Below, in pieces: positions 8,201 through 16,500 of a stretch of 64,000 nucleotides of DNA (position 1 is the first letter of the stretch; every line of letters starts with the position of its first letter). Source of the stretch: Gracilibacillus alcaliphilus (GTDB lineage: Bacteria; Bacillota; Bacilli; Bacillales; Amphibacillaceae); the NCBI RefSeq assembly GCF_016909015.1, contig NZ_JAFBFA010000018.1, positions 1 to 64,000 of the forward strand, given 5' to 3'. The position numbers and the translations under genes were made by a program. Below the pieces are notes generated by a model that saw only the letters and a list, made by a program, of their open reading frames with translations, did no database searches and had not been told where the DNA came from.

Positions 8201-9269
8201 AAGAATGGCTATTCACAGGAACCCAACCTTTTATGACAGCTCCGCCTTCTGGATGGTTTTCTGCTATTAGTTCTCCACCATGCTGTCTCATAATTCGCTG
8301 CGAAATAGTTAAGCCTAACCCTGCTCCTCCGGTTGAGCGATTTCTCGATGCTTCCCCGCGATAAAGTGGTTCAAATATTCGTTGTAAATCTGCTGCAGAA
8401 AAACCTGCTCCTGTGTCTTGTATAGTAAAGCTTACTTTACGGCCCTCTCTATGAAAGTTGATCAAAATCTTACCATTACGGGGTGTATGTCTTACTGCAT
8501 TATCGATTAAATTACTAATGGCTCGCTCTAATAGATAGAGATCACCCGTGACAGTACAATCACTTGCTGGATTTTCCAACATGATAGAGATACCCTTTTG
8601 CTGAGCCTGCGGACTTAAGCTGTCCATGGCTTTGTTGAATACAAGGTTCAGGTCTATCACATCTTCGTTCCGCTCGATTGCTTGATACTCTGTCTTCGCA
8701 AACGTGAAGAGTTCTTCTACGAGGCGATTCAACTGTGCTGATTTCTCCTTACAAACTGCCAAATACTTTGCCTGTTTTTCAGGCGAATCTGCAATACCTT
8801 GCTCTAAACCGTCTAAGTAACCTCGTAAGGCAAATAACGGTGTCCGCAAATCATGTGCGACTGCAGTGATGACAAAACGACGCTCCTCTTCCAATTCAGC
8901 CTGTTTCTGAAAAGACTTTCTGAGGCTATCTACCATCACATGAAATCCGTCATGGACTTCAGCAATTTCTGAAATCTTGGATGATGGTATTTCCGTATCC
9001 AAATCACCTGCTGCAATCTGACGTGCACTCAAGCTCATCTTCTCAAGAGGAATCAGAATATATCGTCTCATGATATGAGCAACTATAACAAAGGCTGTTA
9101 ATAAGCCTATCATTCCCGATACTATTTGCGTCATTTTTGAACCGGTCGCCATGCTAAGATCAAGTGACCTTGTTTCCAGAAAGTGTCCTGCCACATAAAA
9201 CACCCATGGCAAAGTAAGGATAATTAATAAACTAAGCAGGGTAAATTTACGAATACGAATGGTTTTCAT
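8199..9269 (-). CDS. Two-component sensor histidine kinase (HAMP-HisKA-HATPase)
   Basis: Membrane kinase partnered with the OmpR-type regulator just upstream. The start is placed at the Met of MKTIRIRKF (9269), with GGAG 6 bases upstream, giving 356 residues. Two helices (about 8-27 and 43-63) flank a very short extracellular loop. HAMP lies around 64-115, the phospho-acceptor His in AVAHDLRTPL around 137, the N-box as ISNLIDNAVRH, and G-boxes as DTGAGF and GAGLGL. The tiny sensor loop suggests it senses membrane state (intramembrane-sensing style, inference). It overlaps the regulator gene by 23 bases. Confidence 0.93.
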   Translation of the reverse strand: MKTIRIRKFTLLSLLIILTLPWVFYVAGHFLETRSLDLSMATGSKMTQIVSGMIGLLTAFVIVAHIMRRYILIPLEKMSLSARQIAAGDLDTEIPSSKISEIAEVHDGFHVMVDSLRKSFQKQAELEEERRFVITAVAHDLRTPLFALRGYLDGLEQGIADSPEKQAKYLAVCKEKSAQLNRLVEELFTFAKTEYQAIERNEDVIDLNLVFNKAMDSLSPQAQQKGISIMLENPASDCTVTGDLYLLERAISNLIDNAVRHTPRNGKILINFHREGRKVSFTIQDTGAGFSAADLQRIFEPLYRGEASRNRSTGGAGLGLTISQRIMRQHGGELIAENHPEGGAVIKGWVPVNSHS

Positions 9270-9957
9270 TTGATTCTCCTTCAAAACGATAGCCAACACC
9301 CCATACGTTAATGATAAATTGCGGATGATTAGGGTCTGCTTCCAATTTCTCTCTCAACCGGCTTAGATGAACCCGAACCGTATGTTTATCACCAATGCCC
9401 TGCCAAAACTTTTCTAGTAATTGATCATATGTAAAAACAAATTTGGGATGGGAGGCGAAAAATTGCAGCAAATCATATTCTTTCGGCGTAAGGAAGATGT
9501 GCCGGCCATCTACAAATACTTCTCTTGTTGACAAATCCAATGAGAGACGGCCATAATCCAGGACCTTCCTCTTTAATTCCTGCTGAGAACTGGACCGTCT
9601 CAAGACAGCCTTCACCCTTGCAACAATCTCACCTGGTGAAGCGGTTTTGACAATATAATCATCTCCTCCAAGTGCCAAGCCGCGAATTTTGTCTACATCC
9701 TCACTTAATGCACTCAAGAAAAGGATCGGTATGCTGCTCTCACTTCGAATCTGCCGGCATAACTCAAAACCATTCTGTCCAGGCATCATGATGTCGAGGA
9801 TCATACAATCAATCAGCTCTTGTTTCAAGACAGCCAGTGCTTGTGCAGCATTATCTGCCGTTACTACCTGAAAATTGTCGTTCTCTAAGAAATCCCTTAA
9901 TAATTCTACAATGCTTTGATCATCATCTACAACTAGAACCGTAGCTTCTTTCCGCAC
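9247..9957 (-). CDS. OmpR/PhoB-family response regulator
   Basis: Transcription factor of 236 residues: receiver with DDD near the N-terminus, phospho-acceptor Asp in LDIMMPG and the usual Lys shifted (DDYIVKTASPGE), then a winged helix (about 130-228) with TVRVHLSRLREKLE and GVGYRF. The start is GTG at 9957 behind AAAGGCGG; a longer open frame upstream to 10137 has no such signal. First gene of the pair. A TTGTGAT direct repeat in the divergent intergenic region is a candidate binding site. Confidence 0.95.
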   Translation of the reverse strand: MRKEATVLVVDDDQSIVELLRDFLENDNFQVVTADNAAQALAVLKQELIDCMILDIMMPGQNGFELCRQIRSESSIPILFLSALSEDVDKIRGLALGGDDYIVKTASPGEIVARVKAVLRRSSSQQELKRKVLDYGRLSLDLSTREVFVDGRHIFLTPKEYDLLQFFASHPKFVFTYDQLLEKFWQGIGDKHTVRVHLSRLREKLEADPNHPQFIINVWGVGYRFEGESNENHSYS

Positions 9958-10056
9958 ATAAATTCCGCCTTTCTTCAGGTAATTCACGCTACAACCATCA
10001 TTAAAATTTGACTTTAGTTTACCATTTTTTCGATAAAGATAAAGCTTTAAGATCGA

Positions 10057-10074
10057 TTGTGATGATTTTGTGAT
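10057..10074. promoter_or_regulatory. TTGTGAT direct repeat, candidate OmpR-type operator
   Basis: Two TTGTGAT copies (10057-10063 and 10068-10074) with an 11-base period lie between the divergent regulator gene (start 9957) and DJ-1 gene (start 10168). One-turn direct repeats are the usual architecture for OmpR-family dimers. Confidence 0.45.
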
Positions 10075-10167
10075 TGTTTTATAGCTTTTTTTGAGACATA
10101 TAAAGATTATGCTGGCACGGTGGAACAATCTTTTCACACTTAACTACCGAAAATGGAGGTAATAGGC

Positions 10168-11187
10168 ATGCATATCCAAATCGTGTTGTTTGATGGCTTT
10201 GATTTATTAGATGCTATCGCACCTTATGAAGTGTTTACTGCTGCAGCGATGTACTCAAATAAGGACATTACCGTTAAACTTGTTTCTGCAGAAGGAGAAC
10301 GATTAGTGACAAGCGGCGTCAATCAGTTACCGATTCAAGCGAATGGGAAACTTGACTTAAGCAGTAAAGGAATCATTCTAGTGCCAGGAGCAGCTGGTTC
10401 TGTTCATGATGATGGACCTGAATCCATACCCGTTAGATTACAACAAGCAGCAGCAACAGATCTAAGTTATTTACTAAGCGCAGCTATGAAGAAATCAGAT
10501 ATATTGCTTTCCACCGTTTGTGGCGGTTCCCTCCTTTTAGCAATGTGCGATCTCTTAGAAGACCGGCACGCGGTTACCCATCACATGGGAATGGGGCTGT
10601 TAAGCGCTACAAAAGCTATTCCTATTCCTGCCCGAGTTGTAGATGATGGGGATATTGTTACTGGAGGCGGTGTTACTTCAGGGCTTGATGTTGCTCTGTA
10701 CCTAGTCGAACGGGAATTAGGACCCCGTATCGCACATGCGGTCGAGCAGTTGTTTGAATATGAACGCAGAGGAACAGTTTGGAAAGCAGCAGGAAATATA
10801 CCAAAAGAGCCGCCCCAAGTAAAACAAGAAGAAGCAACAGATGATAATACCCTCACCAAACCTGACAGAGGCAGTAGTTTTCATGGAAAATGGGATACCG
10901 CCATTTCCACTCCAATCGAAAAACTCTCTGTATTATTCAATTTAAGAGAGAAAGATGGACAGATATCAGGAACAGCACAGCAAGGAGCGGAGACGGTTAC
11001 TTTGGACAATCCCGTATTAGAAGGAAATCAATTAAAATGGGGCATGAAAATAACTAAACCGATGCGGCTCCATCTAACATTCTCCGTTTCTGTAGATGGA
11101 AACAAGATGATTGGTGAAGCAAAAGCTGGCATGTTGCCCGCCTCCAAATTAGTTGGCCAGCGAATTTCACCAAATGGAACGGAGTGA
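10168..11187 (+). CDS. DJ-1/PfpI family protein with C-terminal beta-rich domain
   Basis: 339 residues. The first about 200 form a class-I glutamine-amidotransferase-like DJ-1/PfpI fold (IQIVLFDGFDLLDAIAPYEVF) with the nucleophile-elbow Cys in STVCGGSLLLA. A linker of about 30 residues leads to a roughly 95-residue beta-rich domain (FHGKWDTAISTPIEKLSVLF onward). The chosen ATG at 10168 has GGAGG 9 bases upstream; the ATG at 10153 lies inside that ribosome binding site. Transcribed divergently from the two-component system and leading into two membrane-protein genes. DJ-1 relatives handle aldehyde damage or sense oxidants; the role here is unknown. Confidence 0.88.
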   Translation: MHIQIVLFDGFDLLDAIAPYEVFTAAAMYSNKDITVKLVSAEGERLVTSGVNQLPIQANGKLDLSSKGIILVPGAAGSVHDDGPESIPVRLQQAAATDLSYLLSAAMKKSDILLSTVCGGSLLLAMCDLLEDRHAVTHHMGMGLLSATKAIPIPARVVDDGDIVTGGGVTSGLDVALYLVERELGPRIAHAVEQLFEYERRGTVWKAAGNIPKEPPQVKQEEATDDNTLTKPDRGSSFHGKWDTAISTPIEKLSVLFNLREKDGQISGTAQQGAETVTLDNPVLEGNQLKWGMKITKPMRLHLTFSVSVDGNKMIGEAKAGMLPASKLVGQRISPNGTE

Positions 11188-11624
11188 TCAGAGTGTATTT
11201 CTATCTTGTATTTATTCATGTGGTCAGTGCTTTATTTTTGGGCTGTTTTCTTGCCTTCCCGTTAGCGATGAATAGATTATTTTCTCTGGAAAGTAAAGAA
11301 TTAATCATCAGCCTTAAGACCATTTTAAGCTTTACTCGAGCGGGACATTATGCGCTCGTTCTGTTAATGATTTCTGGAATCTGGATGACTATTGGATATA
11401 CCTCTTACCCTTCTCTCTTATGGGTAGGAATTTCCATCTTGATCCTTATTCTGATCGGTGCCCTAATTGGAATGGTGCATAAACAGATCAAACAGATTAT
11501 GTTTACTGCGGATTCGGCAAAAGAGTTATCCAAAAACAGACGGCAGCTAACACGATATGGTTGGATGACCTTCTTTGCGATATTAATCGCTATCTTTATC
11601 ATGACCAATCGCAGTTTGTTTTAA
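11184..11624 (+). CDS. Four-helix integral membrane protein
   Basis: 146 residues with hydrophobic segments near 5-27, 50-70, 78-98 and 128-145. The GTG start overlaps the DJ-1 stop by 4 bases, indicating translational coupling. I recognise no catalytic motif and assign no function. Its link to the DJ-1 gene suggests a shared stress or envelope role (inference). Confidence 0.7.
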   Translation: MIRVYFYLVFIHVVSALFLGCFLAFPLAMNRLFSLESKELIISLKTILSFTRAGHYALVLLMISGIWMTIGYTSYPSLLWVGISILILILIGALIGMVHKQIKQIMFTADSAKELSKNRRQLTRYGWMTFFAILIAIFIMTNRSLF

Positions 11625-11651
11625 TAAATAGGATCGGGGGATGGCAAGTAA

Positions 11652-12266
11652 ATGAAACGAAATATAGGTATCGTGATTTTAGTTATTTCAATACTGTGGA
11701 TTCTTCACACATTTTCAAAGAATTTTATAACAGATCCTTCATTCGAGAGCTTTATTGCTAGAAAGGATCAAATACTGACCGATAAAAACTTATGGATTTC
11801 CCTGATTCGAAACCATATCGTACTTGCGCTGATTTCTCTTATTACCGGTCCCCTAGGGATCATCAAGGCCATTCGCAGCAAATCAAAAACTTTTCACCGC
11901 TGGAATGGCAGATTATATATGTTGTCGATTGTTTTAAATTTCATACCCGGAATTTATGTTTCTTTTTTTGCAACGGGTGGATTACTTAGTACAATTGGGT
12001 TTCTGATATTAAATTCATTATGGCTGGTGACAACTCTGCTTGGGTTTTACTATATTAGAAGACGCAACGTTAAGCTGCATAGTCAATGGATTACTCGAAG
12101 TTTCTTTCTGTCCTTTGCCAATATAGCTATTTATATCATAACGGCTATTTCACATCATCTAATGAAGGTTGCTTATGAGCATTCCTATATCATAGCTGTT
12201 TGGTTGAGTTGGATGCTTACTTTAATAGCGGCAGAGTTCATGATTAGGAAAAGAATGTTTGTTTAG
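11652..12266 (+). CDS. DUF2306-type multipass membrane protein (YozB-like)
   Basis: 204 residues with about six to seven helices. It carries the family's histidine-rich signature: an early IRNHIVLALISLITGPLG, then KTFHRWNGRLYMLS, LHSQWITRSF and a late ISHHLMKVA. DUF2306 proteins have no established function. It follows the preceding membrane-protein gene by 27 bases and ends the operon before a strong terminator. Confidence 0.8.
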   Translation: MKRNIGIVILVISILWILHTFSKNFITDPSFESFIARKDQILTDKNLWISLIRNHIVLALISLITGPLGIIKAIRSKSKTFHRWNGRLYMLSIVLNFIPGIYVSFFATGGLLSTIGFLILNSLWLVTTLLGFYYIRRRNVKLHSQWITRSFFLSFANIAIYIITAISHHLMKVAYEHSYIIAVWLSWMLTLIAAEFMIRKRMFV

Positions 12267-12356
12267 AGTGCTTTTAAATGAAAACCTATTTGCTATGTAA
12301 ACTGAACATATAAATGCGCTGCTAAAACATGCTGTAATCAGGAACAGCATATATGA

Positions 12357-12404
12357 GAAATCCCCGGTACTTATTTCGAGAATACGTATCGGGGATTTCT
12401 TTAT
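12357..12404. terminator. Intrinsic terminator between converging genes
   Basis: A 14-base inverted repeat (12357-12370 with 12386-12399, one mismatch) is followed by TTTAT. It separates the plus-strand membrane operon from the minus-strand fucosidase. Confidence 0.75.
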
Positions 12405-12464
12405 ATAATTTGCTATTTATCGCTTACCATATGATTGCTTCCGTGTACCAAAGTTACATAATCA

Positions 12465-14120
12465 TTAAATATACTTTAAATTAATACCTGTTAAATCCAG
12501 CTCCAATGGCTCCTCGTTATAATTTGAGTCTGCCAATGTGATGGTTAAAGAGACAACCTCATTTGCATTCACAGAAAATGATCCAATTTCGTTTTCTACC
12601 AGTTGCTTACCTGTAACCATTTTAACCTCACTGCCAAGTTCAATCTGATATTTCACTTCGTCATTTAATACGCTGCCTTGTACATCCACTACTACACGTC
12701 CAGCTTCTTCTGTCACAATATATGCCGTTTTACGTATGGTTGTTTCTCTGAGTGTATTGTAATTTCCACGATCGGCAAAACCATATCCTGTGTAAATGTC
12801 CGCTAAATCAATGCTCCATCCACCATCTTTGCCTGCCTCAACCGTTTTTTCCGGAATTATTCGTAATTCCTCTGCCAATTTGACCTTGATAACGGTTTGG
12901 ATATCATCAATCGGCTGATCTGGACACTTTACCACAAGCTGATTATTTTCCAAGCTCCATTTCAAGGGATTAGTAGAGCCATCTTCTACTACTTGTATAA
13001 CATCTGTTGCCAGTCCGGGCAGTCTTACCATTCCATCCTTTGGTTTATTAATCACATGAAGATATAAATCATCCCCATTCAGGGTTACTTCTCCCCAAGA
13101 CTGTCCGCCAAATTTGGTGGCTGAAGCTCCTAAAATGGCTTCCGGATGCCGGTTCAACCATTCACCTATTTTCATTAGGACATCTTGTTCGAACGATACC
13201 ACAGATCCATCGCCTCGTGGACCAATATTTAATAAATAATTGCCCCCGCGAGCACGGACACTAGTTAATCCGATAACTAAATCACGCACTTTCCCAGAAA
13301 AGTCATTACGCTCTTGCCATTTACGATAACCCCATGTTTCATGGTAGATCGATGCTGGTGTTTGCCATGGAGCGTCCAAGGTATTTAATGGAACTTGGTT
13401 ATCTGCCAAGGTCCGAAAATCACCTTTGTTATTCCAAATCCTGCTATTAACAGCGGCTCCTGGTTGAAGTTCGTGAACAATACTAGAAAATTTAATACTT
13501 TGTTCTAACGTCGGACTAGACATATCAAACCATACTTCTGCAATCGGTCCGTAATTGGTCATTAATTCACGTAATTGCTGTTCAATCAGGGGCTCCATCG
13601 ATACTGGAATCTGATTATTATTGTTGTCATCAAATGCATGCCCCTGGTGCCAATCCACAAGGGAAAAATAAACACCGAATTTCAGGCCTTGTTTATGGCA
13701 TTCTTCCGCTAGTAACTTAAGCGGGTCTTTGCCATATGGCGTCTGTTTTACAATATTATAATCTGTGGTATCGGTATCAAACATAGCAAAGCCATCATGA
13801 TGTTTACTTGTAATCACTATGTAATTCATACCCGTATCTTTTGCCAATTGGCAGATCGCCTTTGGATCGAATGCCTCTGCTGCAAATTGTTTGGCCGCTT
13901 CCAAATACTCTGTTTCGGGAATTCTATCCCACATTTGAATTTGTTCACTGTAGCCAATTTTTACAGGCTGTCCATTTCGTTCGCCTCCAAATGCAGAATA
14001 AAGCCCCCAATGAATAAACATACCAAATTGCAGACGCTGCCATGATGCGAGCGCTTCCCCTGTATTCAGCTCGATTTCTCCACCAATACCTTTAAGCTTA
14101 TTTGTTTTTGTCAAATCCAT
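12465..14120 (-). CDS. Alpha-L-fucosidase, GH29
   Basis: Retaining exo-fucosidase, about 551 residues, no signal peptide. The GH29 barrel shows FGMFIHWGLYSAF, TSKHHDGF and the nucleophile Asp (about 199) in AEVWFDMSSP. A C-terminal beta domain begins near residue 335. No transporter adjoins it, so it is a stand-alone enzyme for fucosylated oligosaccharides. The start is uncertain: AAAAGG sits only 2 bases before the ATG used here. A 34-bp palindrome lies 136 bases upstream and is the likely control site. Confidence 0.9.
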   Translation of the reverse strand: MDLTKTNKLKGIGGEIELNTGEALASWQRLQFGMFIHWGLYSAFGGERNGQPVKIGYSEQIQMWDRIPETEYLEAAKQFAAEAFDPKAICQLAKDTGMNYIVITSKHHDGFAMFDTDTTDYNIVKQTPYGKDPLKLLAEECHKQGLKFGVYFSLVDWHQGHAFDDNNNNQIPVSMEPLIEQQLRELMTNYGPIAEVWFDMSSPTLEQSIKFSSIVHELQPGAAVNSRIWNNKGDFRTLADNQVPLNTLDAPWQTPASIYHETWGYRKWQERNDFSGKVRDLVIGLTSVRARGGNYLLNIGPRGDGSVVSFEQDVLMKIGEWLNRHPEAILGASATKFGGQSWGEVTLNGDDLYLHVINKPKDGMVRLPGLATDVIQVVEDGSTNPLKWSLENNQLVVKCPDQPIDDIQTVIKVKLAEELRIIPEKTVEAGKDGGWSIDLADIYTGYGFADRGNYNTLRETTIRKTAYIVTEEAGRVVVDVQGSVLNDEVKYQIELGSEVKMVTGKQLVENEIGSFSVNANEVVSLTITLADSNYNEEPLELDLTGINLKYI

Positions 14121-14255
14121 CACCTTTTCTCTTGTAATCTATTTCACTGTAATGATATCAACCAATCCACAACAAGCATAACATTTTCTAATGCACATGG
14201 CGATGAATTTTTCTGGAGTACTTATTTCGTTTCACTTACTACCAATACACGACTG

Positions 14256-14289
14256 ATTCAATAATTATTACCGGTAACAATTATTGAAT
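14256..14289. promoter_or_regulatory. 34-bp near-perfect palindrome upstream of the fucosidase
   Basis: Arms ATTCAATAATT and AATTATTGAAT (11 bp, exact) surround a TTACCGGTAA core with a single A/C mismatch. The CG-centred core resembles LacI-family operators. It is placed to control the minus-strand gene starting at 14120. Confidence 0.6.
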
Positions 14290-14390
14290 TAACAACCAAA
14301 ATGACCTATATCAGTATATCAAATTGTTCAAGGAAATTATTCTTTTGTTAAAAAACCCCTTTTTTACGGTGTAATTTCGCTATGAATTTT

Positions 14391-14510
14391 ATCTTGATGT
14401 CGAATCTTGAAATGAAGAAATCACTGCTTGAAAGGATTAGTACTAAACCTGAAGAAAATGTGAAACGCATAGAGCAGTTTTGGGACTTTATAGAGAATGA
14501 TGATAAGTAA
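14391..14510 (+). pseudogene. C-terminal tail of a second XRE-family regulator
   Basis: Forty codons in frame with a stop at 14508-14510. Segments EMKKSLLERIS and VKRIEQFWDFIENDD match the tail of the remnant at 5763-5870 (EMKKSLLGEI, VKRLERCWDFVEGEK). The DNA-binding part is absent, so this is a relic of a paralogous gene. Confidence 0.65.
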
Positions 14511-14546
14511 GACCCCTAGAGGAGTTATTCCGCTGGGGTCTTGTTT
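14511..14546 (+). terminator. Intrinsic terminator after the XRE tail
   Basis: Stem GACCCC (14511-14516) with GGGGTC (14535-14540), followed by TTGTTT. Confidence 0.6.
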
Positions 14547-14883
14547 GGTTGGAATAGAATTAATTTAATCTGTTAGTTATTGTGAGTATAGCCTTCAAAA
14601 ATGAGGAAAGGGTGCTCCGAGATAAGACATTCTTGTGCTGATTTATAAACTTAACTGTACTCCCGTTCGTTCTAGAAGTTTCTTGTTCTACTAATTCATC
14701 TTGTTTACTTTTTAATAGTAAGTAGTACGGTGCTTCACTCTCGTCTAGCTAAGTCCTTCCATTGGTTATCCATATTATCTTATAGTTTTTCTATCCATCA
14801 CTCTTTACCAATTTTTTATACATTAAATTATCATTGTTATCAGGCCAAGCCTGCCTAAAAACCAATCAAGCTGTGTCTACCAA
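14547..14883. other. Intergenic stretch with no recognised feature
   Basis: AT-rich, interrupted by stops in all frames. I see no gene, repeat or convincing terminator between the XRE tail and the response-regulator stop. Confidence 0.5.
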
Positions 14884-16500
14884 TTATTCATGCCGTTTAT
14901 AACGTACAGGCAAGCTTTCACGATATTCCTTAGGCGTCATCGCCGTTATCTTCTTAAAGAACCTCGTAAAGGAGTGTGCTGTATGATATCCCACTTGCAA
15001 ACTGACCTCTCTCACCTTTAATTCTGGGTTTTGTAACAATTCTTTTGCTTTCCTAATTCTGCAAGTATCAATATACTCCGATAAATTAATGCCCTTCTCT
15101 CTTTTAAAAAGATGCGATAAATAGGATGGATTAAAATAATGAATCTCAGCCAGCCGGGCTAATGATAAATCTTCACTCAAATGAGTTTCAATATAGCTGC
15201 TCACACGATCAATAATTTTGGCTGCTCGGTCACGGTTATCCATGCTCTTCATCTGAAATATATCTCTTGCGATTTTCTCTAAGTATTGAAAACCATCATT
15301 GGTAGATGGATGTTGATCTATTCGGAATAAATTCTTTTGCTCAATCATGCGATTATGCCAGCCATTAAGTGTTAAATAAGAATGCAAGACAAGTGCTAAT
15401 AAATAGTAAGTATCCACAACTTGCTGGTAATTCCTTTGATCAATGGCTTGTAATATTTCATGAAACTCAGCAAAAAAATTCTCTTTGCGTCCTGCTTCAA
15501 GATGTGCCATCAATATATCCATTTTCTGATTAGAAACAGCATTGCCTTTTAGTCCTGTATCTGCTTGTTCTCTCTTAATAATCGATATACCATTCTTTAG
15601 TTTCAGCTGCTGTGTTTGCCGTAACTTCTCATATTTCTCAGAAACATTCTCCCACTCAATAAAGGACGCACTAATTGAAAATTGTAATGATAGGCCTAAA
15701 GATTTTAAACACTCTTCCTGAATTAATTCTAAAACCTCTTCTAAAGGAGTATCTAAAGTAAACATGTCATCCTGAAGCGGTTGAATAAACCAAACTATAT
15801 CACCGTAACGATCGATTATGCCTAAGCTCTGTATTCGTGTCTCAAGATGATGATTCCAAATAGCACGTACGGAAGATAGTAGATGCTGCTTTTTGGTATA
15901 AGTATTACTCGGCACCCTGTCTATTCGAGTCAGAATCAAATAAACAGAATCTAGCGGATCTAATGGAATGTTTAATTGAAGAAACTCTTTCTTAAAGGAA
16001 GTAGATGGATGACATACCTCTTTGCTTTTTTCTAATAATCCGTTCAAAAAATCACTTTGCAGCACTCCTTCATAAGCAATTCTTTGTTCCTCTGTCTGCT
16101 CTTTTAAACGTTTGTCCAATTGATCCTGTTTCATTTCATTGATCACTTCGGTAACTGTCTCTGTTACTTTCTCATAACCTTCTGCCTTCAGAATATACCT
16201 TACTTGATCTAATTGTATTGCCTGATAAACAAATTCAAAGTTACTATGGCCTGTTAAAAACACAACACGACAGTCTGGCCAAAAGTCTAGAATCCTTTCC
16301 ACTAGCTGTAAGCCATTTAAACCTGGCATGGATATATCCGTAAGCACGATATCAATCCGTGTTTCTTCCATTTTTTCTAAGGCTTCCTCTCCCGAATAGG
16401 CTTTACAGACATCAAGCTGCTCTGGCATAAGACCACGAAACACATCATACAGAGCCTCAGTAATGATTTCTTCATCATCCACTACAAGCAGTCTAAACAT
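14884..16500 (-). CDS. YesN-type response regulator with AraC DNA-binding domain
   Basis: 538 residues. N-terminal receiver (1-120) with Asp8/Asp9, phospho-acceptor Asp55 in IVLTDISMPG and Lys in YILKAEGYE. A long middle domain is followed by an AraC/XylS double helix-turn-helix (about 430-535: DLSLARLAEIHYFNPSYLSH, VSLQVGYHTAHSFTRFFKK). The start overlaps the kinase stop by 8 bases behind GAGGAGG. With the YesM-type kinase it should sense an extracellular sugar and activate the xylan genes (family-based inference). Last gene of the minus-strand cluster. Confidence 0.95.
   Translation of the reverse strand: MFRLLVVDDEEIITEALYDVFRGLMPEQLDVCKAYSGEEALEKMEETRIDIVLTDISMPGLNGLQLVERILDFWPDCRVVFLTGHSNFEFVYQAIQLDQVRYILKAEGYEKVTETVTEVINEMKQDQLDKRLKEQTEEQRIAYEGVLQSDFLNGLLEKSKEVCHPSTSFKKEFLQLNIPLDPLDSVYLILTRIDRVPSNTYTKKQHLLSSVRAIWNHHLETRIQSLGIIDRYGDIVWFIQPLQDDMFTLDTPLEEVLELIQEECLKSLGLSLQFSISASFIEWENVSEKYEKLRQTQQLKLKNGISIIKREQADTGLKGNAVSNQKMDILMAHLEAGRKENFFAEFHEILQAIDQRNYQQVVDTYYLLALVLHSYLTLNGWHNRMIEQKNLFRIDQHPSTNDGFQYLEKIARDIFQMKSMDNRDRAAKIIDRVSSYIETHLSEDLSLARLAEIHYFNPSYLSHLFKREKGINLSEYIDTCRIRKAKELLQNPELKVREVSLQVGYHTAHSFTRFFKKITAMTPKEYRESLPVRYKRHE

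Noticed and set aside
9958..10137. 60-residue N-terminal extension of the OmpR-type regulator
   Set aside because: Would precede the receiver domain with a basic non-conserved stretch; the GTG at 9957 has the ribosome binding site and gives family length.
11561..11989. Two overlapping plus-strand frames (66 and 65 codons)
   Set aside because: Out of frame with the membrane-protein genes they overlap and without ribosome binding sites.
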